A DNA stretch of 64,000 nt from Dactylonectria macrodidyma (GCA_020744425.1 JAGMUV010000032.1:310001-374000), one strand, 5' to 3'. Counted from the first letter of the stretch, positions 22,473 through 32,778 are shown. Notes: a model not told the origin generated them from the letters alone. Numbers and translations are program-made.

Positions 22473-23907
22473 CTAGGCCGGCGGCTTCCCTCGGCTTCTG
22501 CCGGCGCCTGCGGCCCGGCTAGGACCTCTTCCGGTCTCAGCTACGTCTCGGCCGGCTGTGCCCTTTGGCTCCTGACAATCAAGGTCATAGGGGTCGTCGG
22601 CAAAGGCATTCTGCAACTCCTCGAGGCGGTCTTGAGGAATGACTTCAGCAAAGTTGGTAGCTTGATGGGCCTCAGGTTGATGATATAGTACAAAAGGCTG
22701 GCCCGGCACAACATGTGGTCTGTTGCTTTGCTTGCGAATGTAGTGGGAGTTGCACATCAACACAAAGTCGGCAAACTCCCTGCGCAGGATTGGCATGTAG
22801 ATATAGAGTAAGGCAATGCGGTCGGGGAGTGAGTCATTAGAGAAATGACTGGTCTGTGTGAGGGTTATGAAGTACTTCTGTAGATAAAAACTTTATGTTA
22901 GTTACGGTAATGAGTCAAGAGAGAGAACATACCCGCCAAGCCCCTCCTCTTCCTCGAGAGAAGCGAAGCCACCAACTCTCAATCTTCTCATTACCAGTGC
23001 TTTTTCCATATATCCAGCACTGTCGGAATGTAATGGGATCCATTTGTCCATCATCACGCACACGTAGTCGGTTTTGGAAGAGATACCAATGTGCACCCGC
23101 CATGAGAACAGTTTCTCCTCCGCGGTCAGAGCGGACAAGATTCGGCATCTTCCCTCGCTCAGAGAGAACACGTAGATACTGGCCTGCTACACTACGCGAT
23201 GTACCAGCAGAGATTCCAATATAGAACCAGGTTATGTAGCGCGAGTAGGCATCAATTGAGGCGTAGATCTCAAATCCCCAGGCCTTGAGCTTGTCATGTG
23301 CATCAATTGACCAGATGAAGTCAGGCCCTGGGGCAGTCTATCCAACGCGCTGGTATCTCATCGTCTTCCATCGATCTGTAACACTCGCAGGATGGAACTC
23401 TCGAAATGCATCATAGAGTACCTTCCGACTGAGTACGTGACCTTGTTGGCGCACGTAGGTATAGAGATATGTTCGGCCGTATGTATTGAGGATTGTATTG
23501 CGCCGGGACTGGGATTCGAAAAATTCTCGTAACTTTTCGAGTTGGGCGGCGATTTTGTCTTCATCTTGGCGGCGCCAAAGGCCGAGTTCTCGACGTATAC
23601 GGCTCAGACCTGTCTTAGTGATAATGAAACCGTCTGAATGGAGCTGGAGGAGGAGGAAGTGATCATTGAGAGCCTGTTGAAAGAAGAGGTATTTGATACG
23701 ACCACGTAGTTCCTCTGTATCCTGCGTCAAAGTTCGAAAGGAAGTGCCCCATTTACGGAAGTTCCGGTAAAGTGTTGATTGACTTATCTCTAGGGAGTAG
23801 TCAGATGCGAGTCGCTGCAGAATCTCTTGGTTAGTGAGCTTATCATGAGACCTCCATTCCTCAAGCTGGAATTGATAGAGAGATAGATCGTGAGTTGGCC
23901 GAACCAT
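22473..23907 (-). pseudogene. HTH plus rve-type integrase core protein, one in-frame stop
   Basis: Exon 1 runs 23907-22933, a 55-nt intron (GTATGT...CTACAG) spans 22932-22878, and exon 2 runs 22877-22473. The N-terminal helix-turn-helix region is HDKLTNQEILQRLASDYSLE and STLYRNFRKWG. The integrase core has PGPDFIWSIDAHDKLKAWG (first Asp), EIYASIDAYSRYITWFYIG, LVRSDRGGETVLMAG (second Asp) and GNEKIESWWLRFSRG (Glu), a DDE triad. This is the eukaryotic integrase-core type found scattered in fungi and animals. A TAG at 23340-23338 (codon 190, ...YQRVG-TAPGP) breaks an otherwise continuous frame; CAG to TAG would explain it. No terminal repeats were found, so whether it is a transposon or a domesticated gene is open. 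Confidence 0.7.
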
Positions 23908-24257
23908 GTTCTCTCATCCCCGAGGATAAGTCAACAAGAGTAATACAGGACAGAAAAGGGGGGAAGAGAGAAAGGGGGAGAGGAAATGTCTTATACACAA
24001 GAGTAGAGAATAGAATCTTTTCATACCGCCTCGTATGCTACGAGTGCTGACGCGGACTGGTCTACCCCTGACGAGATCTGGTCTACCCCTGATAATCAAT
24101 ACGCTTCATACCCTATACCTATGTATGTCAATTCAAGAAAATAATTCAAGAAAATTTATCAAGAGATCAAGATAAAGAAGGCAAATATAATATCAAGGTG
24201 AAGTCATTACTTATTTCTGAGTTATACTTAAAGAGATGGAGGGGTATCAATCCATTA
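23908..24257. other. Intergenic, AT-rich
   Basis: Contains GGTCTACCCCTGA twice (24059-24095) and AT-rich sequence up to the pogo end at 24258. No gene. Confidence 0.5.
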
Positions 24258-25183
24258 CCATGCAGTACCCCTCCACCGGTAAGACCCCTCTACCGGTAAG
24301 CAAAAAAAAAATTTCCCCATACAAAATTCACTTTTTCAACCTCATGGGAAAAACTTGACAAAACCAGTAAAAATAAATTTATTTCCGGAATTCGGGTTAG
24401 AATTGAATGAATTTTAATATTTTCTCGGTCTTTTTACTTCGCGGCCGCTGCGGGTGCGTACGACGGGTAACTCTTCCGCCTCCGAATTTGAACTTTCATC
24501 CTCTTGCATCCCTCCCACCTCAATCACATCCTCAACAGCCCCTGTCTCTTCAATTGCCTGGTTTGGCTCGGAAGTAGTTTCACCAACCACTAGAGCCTCG
24601 GCTAATGTCATGAACTTCTTGTTGGGATTGGGTATCGCCTTCCTCTTCTTGCCTCTACTCAACCGGCCGACTTCCTCCTCCAGACTGGTGACTCTTGCGC
24701 TCAGCGAGGCTATCTTTGACTCCTGGGCTTCAAACCCTTTCGATATCACAGAATACCGTCTTCTGGTTGAAGGGCTCTTGTTCTTTCTTGTCTGGCTGAA
24801 TCTCTGGATGTATGAGGGCTTTCCGTCGTGAAATTGGCCAATTCCCAGTCACTCTCCAGCCTGAGAGTATGTTTTTCTTAGTCATACCCACTTCCCTGGC
24901 TTTGGCATAAGCCTTAATGAAGTTGACCTTATCCACCGGCGCAGAATCGGTCAGGCTTGCCAATTTTTGGAGTTCTTTGCGATATGCAGGTTTGGAGGCA
25001 TTAAAAGCGCCATTATCCAGCGGTTGTAGGCCGTGAGAGCAATGAGCCGGCAGGTAACAGCAATATACGTTGTTCAAGAAGCAGGTAGCCATCCACTCAT
25101 CCTGAGTTTTAGGTCAGCGGCATTTATGATTCAGACCAGGTAGATACTCACAGATACATGGCTTCCATGGCCATCTAATATGT
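24258..25183 (-). mobile_element. pogo element copy 2, 5' half missing
   Basis: The 3' terminus begins CCATGCAGTACCCCTCCACC after TA (24256-24257) and has two ACCCCTC repeats 17 bp apart. Reading minus, it contains DILDGHGSHVS (end of exon 2), an intron, exon 3 with MATCFLNNVYCCYLPAHCSH and LQPLDNGAFN, and the coiled coil EEEVGRLSRGKKRKAIPNPN ending RPRKY at 24414. Exon 3 has a frame change at about 24750 (PDKKEQEPFNQK against ISKGFEA). Homology stops at about 25183, so exon 1, most of exon 2 and the 5' repeat are gone. Confidence 0.8.
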
Positions 25184-25443
25184 CGCAGCAGACGGCTACG
25201 GCAAAAGTGGAATGAACACTCCGCTAATGCGTAGTGTAATGATGGCCTATATTGGATGTGACATACCCCCCCAGATTAGCGATGATAAAGGTGATCTGTA
25301 TAGTGGGGACCCACAACACCGTCACCCCACATCACCGTCACCCCCGCTCCGTCCTACATGCATCACAACCCTCCCTTGTAACTCAGCTATTGCATAGCCA
25401 TTTGAAGCCCAAATCGACCAATCTTTTAGACATACTATCTACG

Positions 25444-27041
25444 ATGGATGAGGATCGTGAATATCTCTTCAGATCTGCAATGCGGCAAGCCCAACATGAC
25501 ACAGTCGCAAATGCCGCAAGAGACCACGGTCTCCGCCGTACGACTCTACAGGGTCGGATTGCCGGCTCTGTAGATATTCATGAGGCTAAGGAACCGGCCC
25601 AAAGACTATCAAGGGATCAAGAAGCTGAATTAGTTAAATGGATCCTGCAAGAAGAGGCAGCCGGGCGGGCCCCTAGCCACGGCCAAATCCGTGCCTTTGC
25701 ACAGCTCATGATAAGCTGTGCCGGCGATGACGAGCCCATCGGCCACAACTGGGCCCCCCGCTTCATTGAACGCCATGAGCCTATAAAAACGAAGCCCTCT
25801 AGAGAGATTGAAGCTGTGAGAACCCGGGCAACTACGAAAGATGCTCTAAAGGACCACATTGACCGGGTTGATCACATGATCAAGACCAAGAGCGTTGGCC
25901 GGGCCCGGATCTATAACGTTGACGAGCACGGCATCGCGGAAGGTGCTACGAACGCCGGGCGAGTGGTCGGCACCTCTCTTACGAGCTATTCATCAGTCTC
26001 AGCTAGCGATTCTCGTACCTGGGTCTCTATCATCGAGTGTGTGGGTGCCGGCGGCAACAGACTGACCCCCTGTGTGGTGTTTACAGGCCTCAACTTGCAG
26101 GGACAGTGGTTTCCTGACGAGGATATCCCCAAATGGGCTTACGAATGCACCCCTTCCGGCTGGTCTAATACTAGGGTCTTCCAAAAGTGGTTTCTTCAGG
26201 TTTTCCTTAAAGAAACCCAGCCCCGGGACCGATCCTTGTGGCGGATCCTGATCCTCGACGGTCACAAGTCTCATGTAACTGTTGAGATCATGTATTTGGC
26301 ATGGTTGAATAGGGTCCAGCTTATTTACCTACCGGCAACTCATCACACATCTCACAGCCCCTAGATGTTGGTCTTTTCTCGCCTTTGAAGTCGTATTTTC
26401 ATACAGAAACGCGGGACTTTGCTTCCTTCAACACCACAGCCCCAATTCAAAAGCAACGCTTTATTATCGCATATAAGGTTGCCGGCGAGAAGGCTTTTAC
26501 AGACCGGAACATACGGTCCGGCTTTAGGGCAACTGGAATATGGCCTACTAATGCCGAGAGAGTCATGAGCCAAGTCGTTGAACCTGAGCAACCCCCAGCG
26601 GCGATTGCACCCCCCCAGACGCCCCAGAAGAGAAAATTCGAACATCCTGATGTTTTTACGACTCCAAAGAGTGCTAGGGACTTGACATCTCTAGTGAATC
26701 TGCTCTATGGCGATGTAGATAAGCTTGACCGTGACCTTCGAGCAATTATTTCGAAGATGGAGAGGGGCTTCGAGAGAAAGAACGGCCTTATCACGGCCCT
26801 GATAAAGAAGGTTGAGTTCCTCGAGAAAGATAATGCCTCGCATAAGGCCACAGGTCGAAAAGCCGTTGACTATGAACCTAATGAAGCCTTCGCAACCATC
26901 CCAGAGCTTGCAGCAGCTCGTTATGAAGCTGCGATGGCGCAGGCACGCTTTGAAGAGGTTCACGGGCCCGATCTTTTCAAGGAGGCGCTGGAAATTGCAC
27001 AGATGGAAAAAGAGAAGATGTTTATGGAGTGGCAGTTGTAG
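25444..27041 (+). pseudogene. Fot-like pogo transposase of a second lineage, one-base deletion
   Basis: The start is at 25444 (MDEDREYLFRSAMRQAQHD); the frame has no introns. It has an HTH domain (LRRTTLQGRIAG), a CENP-B type domain (RLSRDQEAELVKWILQEEAA), and a DDE_1 core with YNVDEHGI, ILILDGHKSH and, after the break, SQPLDVGLFSPLKSYF. The C-terminus is helical and charged. At 26337/26338 (CCGGCAACTC) one base is missing; adding a C gives LPAHSSHISQPLDVG and restores 532 residues. It differs clearly from the intron-bearing pogo copies. Terminal repeats were not identified; the LINE at 27128 inserted at its 3' flank. Confidence 0.85.
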
Positions 27042-27274
27042 CTAGTCAATTGATGCAATATTGGTTGAGAAATCGCAGATTGTGTGACGGGAGCGTCTGG
27101 AGTGCTGGACCCAGGGTGGGGTCGATAGTAGTAGTAGTAGTAGTAGATTTATTACGCCCGGGAGAACGGATCTCATAGGGCCATGGAACACACTATGCTA
27201 TTTACATTTCTGCCACCTTCAATCCTGACCACAAGTAAAGCCCCACTTTCTCTCCCTGGATCGCTTTCGTTTGG

Positions 27275-27372
27275 CCTCGCTTGACTCTCTCTGACAGGCC
27301 TGCTTGAAGGCCAATTTCTCCAAGTGTTCAGCATCCTATCCTCAGCAGCTGAAGCGTGGTCTGTCAAAATGA
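27275..27372 (-). promoter_or_regulatory. Conserved LINE 3' UTR hairpin block
   Basis: About 85 nt here are nearly identical to 51943-52030 in the truncated LINE, with 60 or more nt in a row unchanged. The block includes GCTGCTGAGGATAGGATGCT, CACTTGGAGAAATTGGCC and an inverted repeat GGCCT-TCAAGC-AGGCC. A degraded version lies at 4300-4355. This is more conserved than the coding part next to it. It may be the RNA feature recognised by the LINE reverse transcriptase (inferred). Confidence 0.55.
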
Positions 27373-27436
27373 GGCTGTACCGTGTTAGTATTGTGCCACT
27401 GTTTCCTGGTTCCGGCTGTTAGTATGTCCCATTCTC

Positions 27437-30400
27437 CTACTTCACTCCCAACCTTCCTGTCTTCATCGCAAATTTGATCGTTGCTCGCACCGCCTGTAGG
27501 TTAGGTGACCACTTCGGTCCGTCCAATGCCGACTTTCCTCCCAAAAAGAACGATAGGTTTCCTATCTCGCTTTGCCTGATTTGTCTTATGCCTTCGCGTT
27601 GTGCGTCCCACTTGGTGCATCGAAAGAGAAAATGTTCCATCGTCTCGACTGCCCTTCCACAGTCGCACAAGTCTGATTCCACTGCACCGATCCTCGACAG
27701 GTAGCTGTTAATCCTCGCCATTCCCGTGCGCAACTGCGAAAGCGTGTCTGCTTCGCGCCTCTTCAGTCCGTCGTACAGCACCTTTGTGTGTTTTCCTGGT
27801 AGCGCTTTGTCAACCCTCTTGGAGAAGCCGCCCACTCTGTCCGGTAGTGTCTGGTGCTGTTGTAGCTGCTCTCTCGCTAGTCTTATCCGCGTCGATCGGG
27901 CTTGGTACGGCTGTGTCTCTGGCATGCGCCCCGATTCAGTTGCTCTCTGGGCCTGTCTCTTCGCCTTGGGCCCCAAGGGGAACGCATCATCCCGAGAGGG
28001 TACCCAAATCATCTTGACCCTGTTGTTGCCTTTTCTTAGCCGTCGGATGTGGTTGTAGATTTCTCGGATGGCGCACTGTCCCGATTGTTGTCGTGGTCGC
28101 GCGATCGCCTTCAGTGCTGACTGGCCGCTTGACAGTATGGTAAGCCTTCGGTCCCGTAATCCGTCAGGCATGCATCGCAATGCCATTGCTATCGCCCCTA
28201 GCTCGGCTGTGTAGGGGTTCTGGTCGTCTCGCGAGCCGAGAGTGACCGAGTACCTGGCCATGACCCTATTCTCTCGCCCTGCTGCTTTGTGGCTGATGAT
28301 GCCTCCCATGCCCGTCATTCCTCCTCTGTCGGAAGCGCTGGTCGCGATGGTGATGTCTTCGACACTGTTGGCTGCCGCTATCGCCACCTTCCGATCTGCC
28401 TCACACACCAGCGACACGCGGGGGTGCCACGGCGGTGCTGCATAGGCTTCGATTGTTTCCATCCGCCCGATTCCGCTCTCGCCGAGGGCAAGCGCCAGTC
28501 TCTTCATCGGCGAGATGTACCTTCGACTCACTGATACTTTGAGTGTCGCTAGCGGGTGCTTCTTTGGCAGCGTGTGCATATTGATGTACAACTTCATTCC
28601 AGCCAGAGCATGTCGCTCGTGTACTGTTTGGATGTTGGCTTCCGCTTCAGCTACTGCCCTCGCCACCGTCTGGAAGGCTCCCGTGATGGCCCGCGCTCCT
28701 ATTTTCTGTGCCCTGTTGAACTCTTTCAATTCCCTTTCGCCGCGCGCATGCGCCCATACGACAGACGCGTAGTCCATGGCTGGGGCCACGGTTGCGACGA
28801 AGAGTTGTCTGGCAGCTTGTGGTGGCAGCATCCTGAGTCTCCTTAGACACATGGCTGCCAAGAGACCTTTCGTGGCGGCCTTGGCCATGTGTTCCTTGAA
28901 CCTGAGCCCCGTGTCCATGATTACCCCTAAGAGTTTGGCCTTCGCTTTGGGCTTGACTTCCTCTCCATTGATCGTGAACGGCGCCTCGCTGGTGCGTTCA
29001 GCTACGCGCGTGAAGTGGACAATTGCTGTCTTGTCATGCTCAAACGTCGCTCCACTGCGTTTCCCCCACGCCAGTGCCCGGTCAATGATGGCTTGTATGC
29101 CGTCCCTGTTCGCCTCCGCCGTCGGCCCCGTGACCCAGGCCGAGTAGTCGTCGACAAACGCCATCGATCCGCCTTTCGAGTTAATCTTGCTTTGCACAAG
29201 GTCTGCGTTGAAGAACAGGAAAAGCACTGGCGAGAGCGGCGATCCTTGGGGAAGGCCGGCTTGCGGCAGCTCCCGTTGCTCTGACGTGTAGTCGTTCACC
29301 ACAATGCTGGCCGTGCGATTGGAGCAGAACGCGCTTATCCATTGCACCAGCTTCTTGGGGATACCTCTTGCTTCCAGCCTCTGTAGCAGTCTGTCATCGA
29401 ACACGCCGTTGTACGCGCCTTTGATGTCGAAGCTGGCCAAGCTGACCACCTTGCGGTTCCGCCATGCTTTGTACACTTGTTCTTGGAAGAGCAGCAGAGC
29501 CTGCTCTGCCGACCGCCGCTTCCTTGCCCCAAAGTGGTTTGTGGGCAGGAGCCCGAACGTCTCGGCGGCGTATGAGATCCTGTCCGCCACTACCGCCTCG
29601 AGGATCTTTCCCAGCGTCGACAGCAGCGAGATTGGTCTCCAGGCCTTTGCGAGTGCGTAGTCGCCCTTGTCCGGCTTCTTGAGCGGGATGATCTTTGCGC
29701 TTCTCCACTGGTCTGGTAGCTGTCCTTCATCCAGTGAGGTGCGGAACAGATGCATCACGCGTTCCTTGACCACCGGCCACAGTTGCTTCCACACCATCGC
29801 CGGCACGCCGTCTTCTCCGGGTGCTTTCCACGCCTTGGCTGCCATGACTTTTTCTTCCACCTCCTCCAACGTCAAATCCGGCATTGCCACTTCTCTCCGC
29901 CGCGGCCGTGGACCTTCGTCTTCGATGGTTGCTGGTAGCGGCGGGAAGAATGTCGTCAGCAGTTCTTCTGCCTGTTCCGCTTTATCCTGCGTTGTCGTCC
30001 CGTCCGCCCTTTTCAGCCGGGGGATTTTGTCGCCGACCATGTCGCCACCAGGTTTAAGGTATTTGGCCGCCTGCCAGATGTTGGTCCCGTCTGCGAGGAA
30101 GTCCTCCCAGTGGGCCCTCTTCTGTCTTCTGATGGTGTCGTGGTACTCTTTGCCTGCTACCCTCGCTCTGCTTTCTAGGTTGTCCTGCGTATGGCCTGCG
30201 CGGCGCTGTGCCCTTGCCAGGTTCCTCCAGTACGTGTAGGCTTTCCGGAGTCGGGTGAGGTCTGTTGTCCACCATCTCTTTGCGTATGGTGATGGCTTCG
30301 CCCGAGGAACCAGTGCGTGGATTGCACCGAGGACTGCCTCCATCAACCTGTCCGTCTGTGCCTGAACTCCGCCATCCCACGGAAGTGGTGCTAGTTGGTC

Positions 30401-31207
30401 CTTCACCCTCTCCTTGATCGCATTCCACGGTGCGTTCTTGAAGAGAAGTCCAGGGCCAGCTGTCCTCTGCGGCGTTGTGAGGTCAAACTCTGTCCGGATT
30501 GCCCTGTGGTCCGACCCGTGTTCGGTCTGGTGTATGCCGCAGTGAACCATCTCTTCAGCCAGTTCAGACGACGCAAGCATCAGGTCGATCGTGCTCTCCG
30601 CACCACTCCTCTCCCAGGTTTTCGTTCCCCTGGGAAGGAGGCTGAGGAGGCCATGCTCGTCCATGAGGTCGATGATTGGATCTGCCTCCCCTTGGCGTCT
30701 GCCCGTCACCTCGTCACCTCCCCATAGTTGGTCGTGGCGGTTGAAGTCGCCTGCCAAGATCACGTCCATTCTTTTCCCTGTGCTGTTGCGGAAGCCCGTC
30801 ATCACCCTGTGCAGTTGCTCCATTGCCGTGCGTAGAGCATTCTCATTACTCCCTTCCACATACACCGATACCACTAGGACGTCCCGGTCGGGCAGTCGTA
30901 TTATTGCTCCCGTCAGGTCGGCTGACGGTATCGGCACCTGCTCCGCCTCCAGGTCTCTGCGGATCCAGAGCATGCTGCGGATCGGCCATCGCATCTCGTG
31001 TCTCTTTGTCGGTATAAATCTCGTCCAGTTTCTGTGGTTGTTTGGTGCTGTCATCACCGCACCGTCAATGTTCAGCGCGTATGGTTCGGCTATTGCCAGC
31101 ACCGCGTAGTCCCGCAAGTCTCCGTCGTTCATCATGCTCAATTGCACCGCATCCCTCTTCCCCACGTTAAGCTGGAGGATCTGGAGGTTAGTGCACATTG
31201 CCGTCAT
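27437..31207 (-). CDS. LINE ORF2: endonuclease, reverse transcriptase, RNase H-like
   Basis: 1256 residues from ATG 31207. The start overlaps the ORF1 stop by 20 nt, suggesting reinitiation. An APE-type endonuclease comes first (LQILQLNVGKRD, AIAEPYAL, LAGDFNRHDQLWGG, STIDLMLAS, GSDHRAIRTE). The reverse transcriptase follows (WRPISLLSTLGKILEAVVAD, FGARKRRSAEQALL, SLASFDIKGAYNGVFDDRLL, GLPQGSPLSPVLFLFFNADL, AFVDDYSAWV). An RNase H-like region then has TAELGAIA, but it reads TSAS where TDAS is usual, LSSGQSAL where SDSQ is usual, and KAKRQAQ where the last Asp should be. The C-terminus is a Cys/His motif, CDCGRAVETMEHFLFRC. It makes cDNA by target-primed reverse transcription in the nucleus. 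Confidence 0.92.
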   Translation of the reverse strand: MTAMCTNLQILQLNVGKRDAVQLSMMNDGDLRDYAVLAIAEPYALNIDGAVMTAPNNHRNWTRFIPTKRHEMRWPIRSMLWIRRDLEAEQVPIPSADLTGAIIRLPDRDVLVVSVYVEGSNENALRTAMEQLHRVMTGFRNSTGKRMDVILAGDFNRHDQLWGGDEVTGRRQGEADPIIDLMDEHGLLSLLPRGTKTWERSGAESTIDLMLASSELAEEMVHCGIHQTEHGSDHRAIRTEFDLTTPQRTAGPGLLFKNAPWNAIKERVKDQLAPLPWDGGVQAQTDRLMEAVLGAIHALVPRAKPSPYAKRWWTTDLTRLRKAYTYWRNLARAQRRAGHTQDNLESRARVAGKEYHDTIRRQKRAHWEDFLADGTNIWQAAKYLKPGGDMVGDKIPRLKRADGTTTQDKAEQAEELLTTFFPPLPATIEDEGPRPRRREVAMPDLTLEEVEEKVMAAKAWKAPGEDGVPAMVWKQLWPVVKERVMHLFRTSLDEGQLPDQWRSAKIIPLKKPDKGDYALAKAWRPISLLSTLGKILEAVVADRISYAAETFGLLPTNHFGARKRRSAEQALLLFQEQVYKAWRNRKVVSLASFDIKGAYNGVFDDRLLQRLEARGIPKKLVQWISAFCSNRTASIVVNDYTSEQRELPQAGLPQGSPLSPVLFLFFNADLVQSKINSKGGSMAFVDDYSAWVTGPTAEANRDGIQAIIDRALAWGKRSGATFEHDKTAIVHFTRVAERTSEAPFTINGEEVKPKAKAKLLGVIMDTGLRFKEHMAKAATKGLLAAMCLRRLRMLPPQAARQLFVATVAPAMDYASVVWAHARGERELKEFNRAQKIGARAITGAFQTVARAVAEAEANIQTVHERHALAGMKLYINMHTLPKKHPLATLKVSVSRRYISPMKRLALALGESGIGRMETIEAYAAPPWHPRVSLVCEADRKVAIAAANSVEDITIATSASDRGGMTGMGGIISHKAAGRENRVMARYSVTLGSRDDQNPYTAELGAIAMALRCMPDGLRDRRLTILSSGQSALKAIARPRQQSGQCAIREIYNHIRRLRKGNNRVKMIWVPSRDDAFPLGPKAKRQAQRATESGRMPETQPYQARSTRIRLAREQLQQHQTLPDRVGGFSKRVDKALPGKHTKVLYDGLKRREADTLSQLRTGMARINSYLSRIGAVESDLCDCGRAVETMEHFLFRCTKWDAQREGIRQIRQSEIGNLSFFLGGKSALDGPKWSPNLQAVRATIKFAMKTGRLGVK

Positions 31208-32672
31208 GTAGTTGTCGTACTCGGCAGTTGCGACTGAGCGATTCGTGTGGCCCTCTGCAGAGAACGCACTTCGGCTCGATCGCCTGGCACTGTGTGTGGC
31301 GGTGTCCCGTTTCCGCACATTTGCCGCATCGCTGGGGTCTGTTGCAGGTGAAGGCTTTGTGACCAAGCTCCCAGCAGTTGTAGCATTGGACTGGGCCTTG
31401 GCGTCGCTCGAAAACGTTGGTGCTGGCCGACTCCCCAGCGAGGTGAAAGTATCTCTCTTCCAGCAAGCGTTGCGCATCGCTCACCTTCGTAACGTAGATC
31501 ACCATCGAGCCGTAGGATTTCCCATTCTCCTTGTCGCTGAGCCACTGCATCTTGGCAATCGTCACTCCGTTCTCCTTTCCCAGCGCCTCCGCTGTGCCTG
31601 GCAGCACGTTGCCAGCTGCGTCCAGGACCGCTGCCCTGTTTGCGCCGTCAACTTTGACCGGATACAGTTGGTCCCTGAGGACTCTTGCGCCCTTGACTGC
31701 TGTCTTCTCTGCCGCTTCCTTGACGAGCTTCATCTCCGACTCGTCTCGGCAGATCACCTTAATACGGTCTGCGTTCTTTGCGTTCCTCACCACAGCTGCA
31801 CACCTCCAGTCCTGTCGGCCCTCCTTCTTTCGCATCTCCTCCTCAATGGCCTGTCGAATTCCTCCCACTTGCGCTTTGCCCTTCTCCTCCTCGTTGACAC
31901 GCGATGTGTCGATAGTGCAGAAGAGAGTATCGGTAAGTGTGGATGGTGTTGTTTGCATCGACGCGAGGGTTTGAACGTTGCTTGGCTGGCTTGACGGCGG
32001 GGTACGGGCTACGTCTGCATACGATGGGTGCGGGCTCGTCTGGGCGCTGTTGGCCTGAATACTTTTGGCCATCGCGTCTAGTTGCTCTCGCAACTGCTTT
32101 GTTTCTTCTGCCGCTTGTTCCCTCACCTGCCTGAGCTGTTCAATCAGCTGCTCGCGCATCTGTTTCATCTCACGTGCTGTCTGTTCCTGCATGCTTCTGG
32201 TTTCCTCGGCTTTCTTCCGGTCGTCAGCCGCCTCGGCCCTGACCGTCCGTATCTCCTGCTGGAGTTGTCGGATCATCTCCAGCTGATCGCTAATCACCTT
32301 TGTCGCTTTCTGCTGGTTCTCCATCAAAGCATCCCAGAGTCTCTCCAGCATCTGTTTCTGCTTGCTCATGAGATGGCTCGACGTTTCCTGGAGCATCGTC
32401 TGGAGCGTCGTCTGGAGCATCATCTGCATTAGCGATGAATCGCTGCGGGCCGCGCCATCCACAGCCTGCAGTCCCTCGTCCGCATTGTCCCAGTCGTTGT
32501 CGCCTGCTGCCACTTGCTTTGTGCCGACATTCTTCGATGTCCCGGCCTGGCTTGAGGCTACTTGCCAAAACTTTTGGGCTTTCGCGGTTGGTTTCACGGG
32601 TCTCGACGAGCGACGCGTCGCGGTCACCGAATCCCCACCCGCGACCAGGATCTCCTCAGCGGTCGCGTCCAT
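31188..32672 (-). CDS. LINE ORF1: coiled-coil, zinc-knuckle RNA-binding protein
   Basis: The first ATG is at 32672 (MDATAEEILVAGGDSV); 494 residues. A basic Ser/Pro-rich N-terminus is followed by a long heptad coiled coil (about residues 110-200: DQLEMIRQLQQEIRTVRAEA, REMKQMREQLIEQLRQVREQ). Next is an RRM-like region (RCAAVVRNAKNADRIKVICR, GSMVIYVTKVSDAQRLLEER) and three zinc knuckles near the end (CYNCWELGHKAFTC, CGKCAETGHRHTQC, CVLCRGPHESLSRNC). This is the gag-like partner that packages LINE RNA. It ends at 31188, overlapping the ORF2 start. Confidence 0.9.
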   Translation of the reverse strand: MDATAEEILVAGGDSVTATRRSSRPVKPTAKAQKFWQVASSQAGTSKNVGTKQVAAGDNDWDNADEGLQAVDGAARSDSSLMQMMLQTTLQTMLQETSSHLMSKQKQMLERLWDALMENQQKATKVISDQLEMIRQLQQEIRTVRAEAADDRKKAEETRSMQEQTAREMKQMREQLIEQLRQVREQAAEETKQLREQLDAMAKSIQANSAQTSPHPSYADVARTPPSSQPSNVQTLASMQTTPSTLTDTLFCTIDTSRVNEEEKGKAQVGGIRQAIEEEMRKKEGRQDWRCAAVVRNAKNADRIKVICRDESEMKLVKEAAEKTAVKGARVLRDQLYPVKVDGANRAAVLDAAGNVLPGTAEALGKENGVTIAKMQWLSDKENGKSYGSMVIYVTKVSDAQRLLEERYFHLAGESASTNVFERRQGPVQCYNCWELGHKAFTCNRPQRCGKCAETGHRHTQCQAIEPKCVLCRGPHESLSRNCRVRQLHDGNVH

Positions 32673-32719
32673 CTCCCGGTGCCACGCTCGAGGCAGCGCC
32701 AACCCGTTCTTTCGCCTAG

Positions 32720-32778
32720 AAGAGTGTAAAGAGTGTAAAGAGTGTAAAGAGTGTAAAGAGTGTAAAGAGTGTAAAGAG
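32720..32778 (+). repeat. Six 9-bp repeats at the LINE 5' end
   Basis: Unit GAGTGTAAA repeated six times just inside the LINE 5' boundary at 32781. On the LINE strand it reads TTTACACTC. It lies in the 5' UTR and could hold promoter elements, or arise from slippage during second-strand synthesis. Confidence 0.8.

Noticed and set aside
25213..27116. Terminal inverted repeats for the second-lineage Fot-like element
   Set aside because: Best candidates (GTGGGGACCC near 25300, GGACCCAGGGTGGGG near 27105) do not match well enough to call ends.
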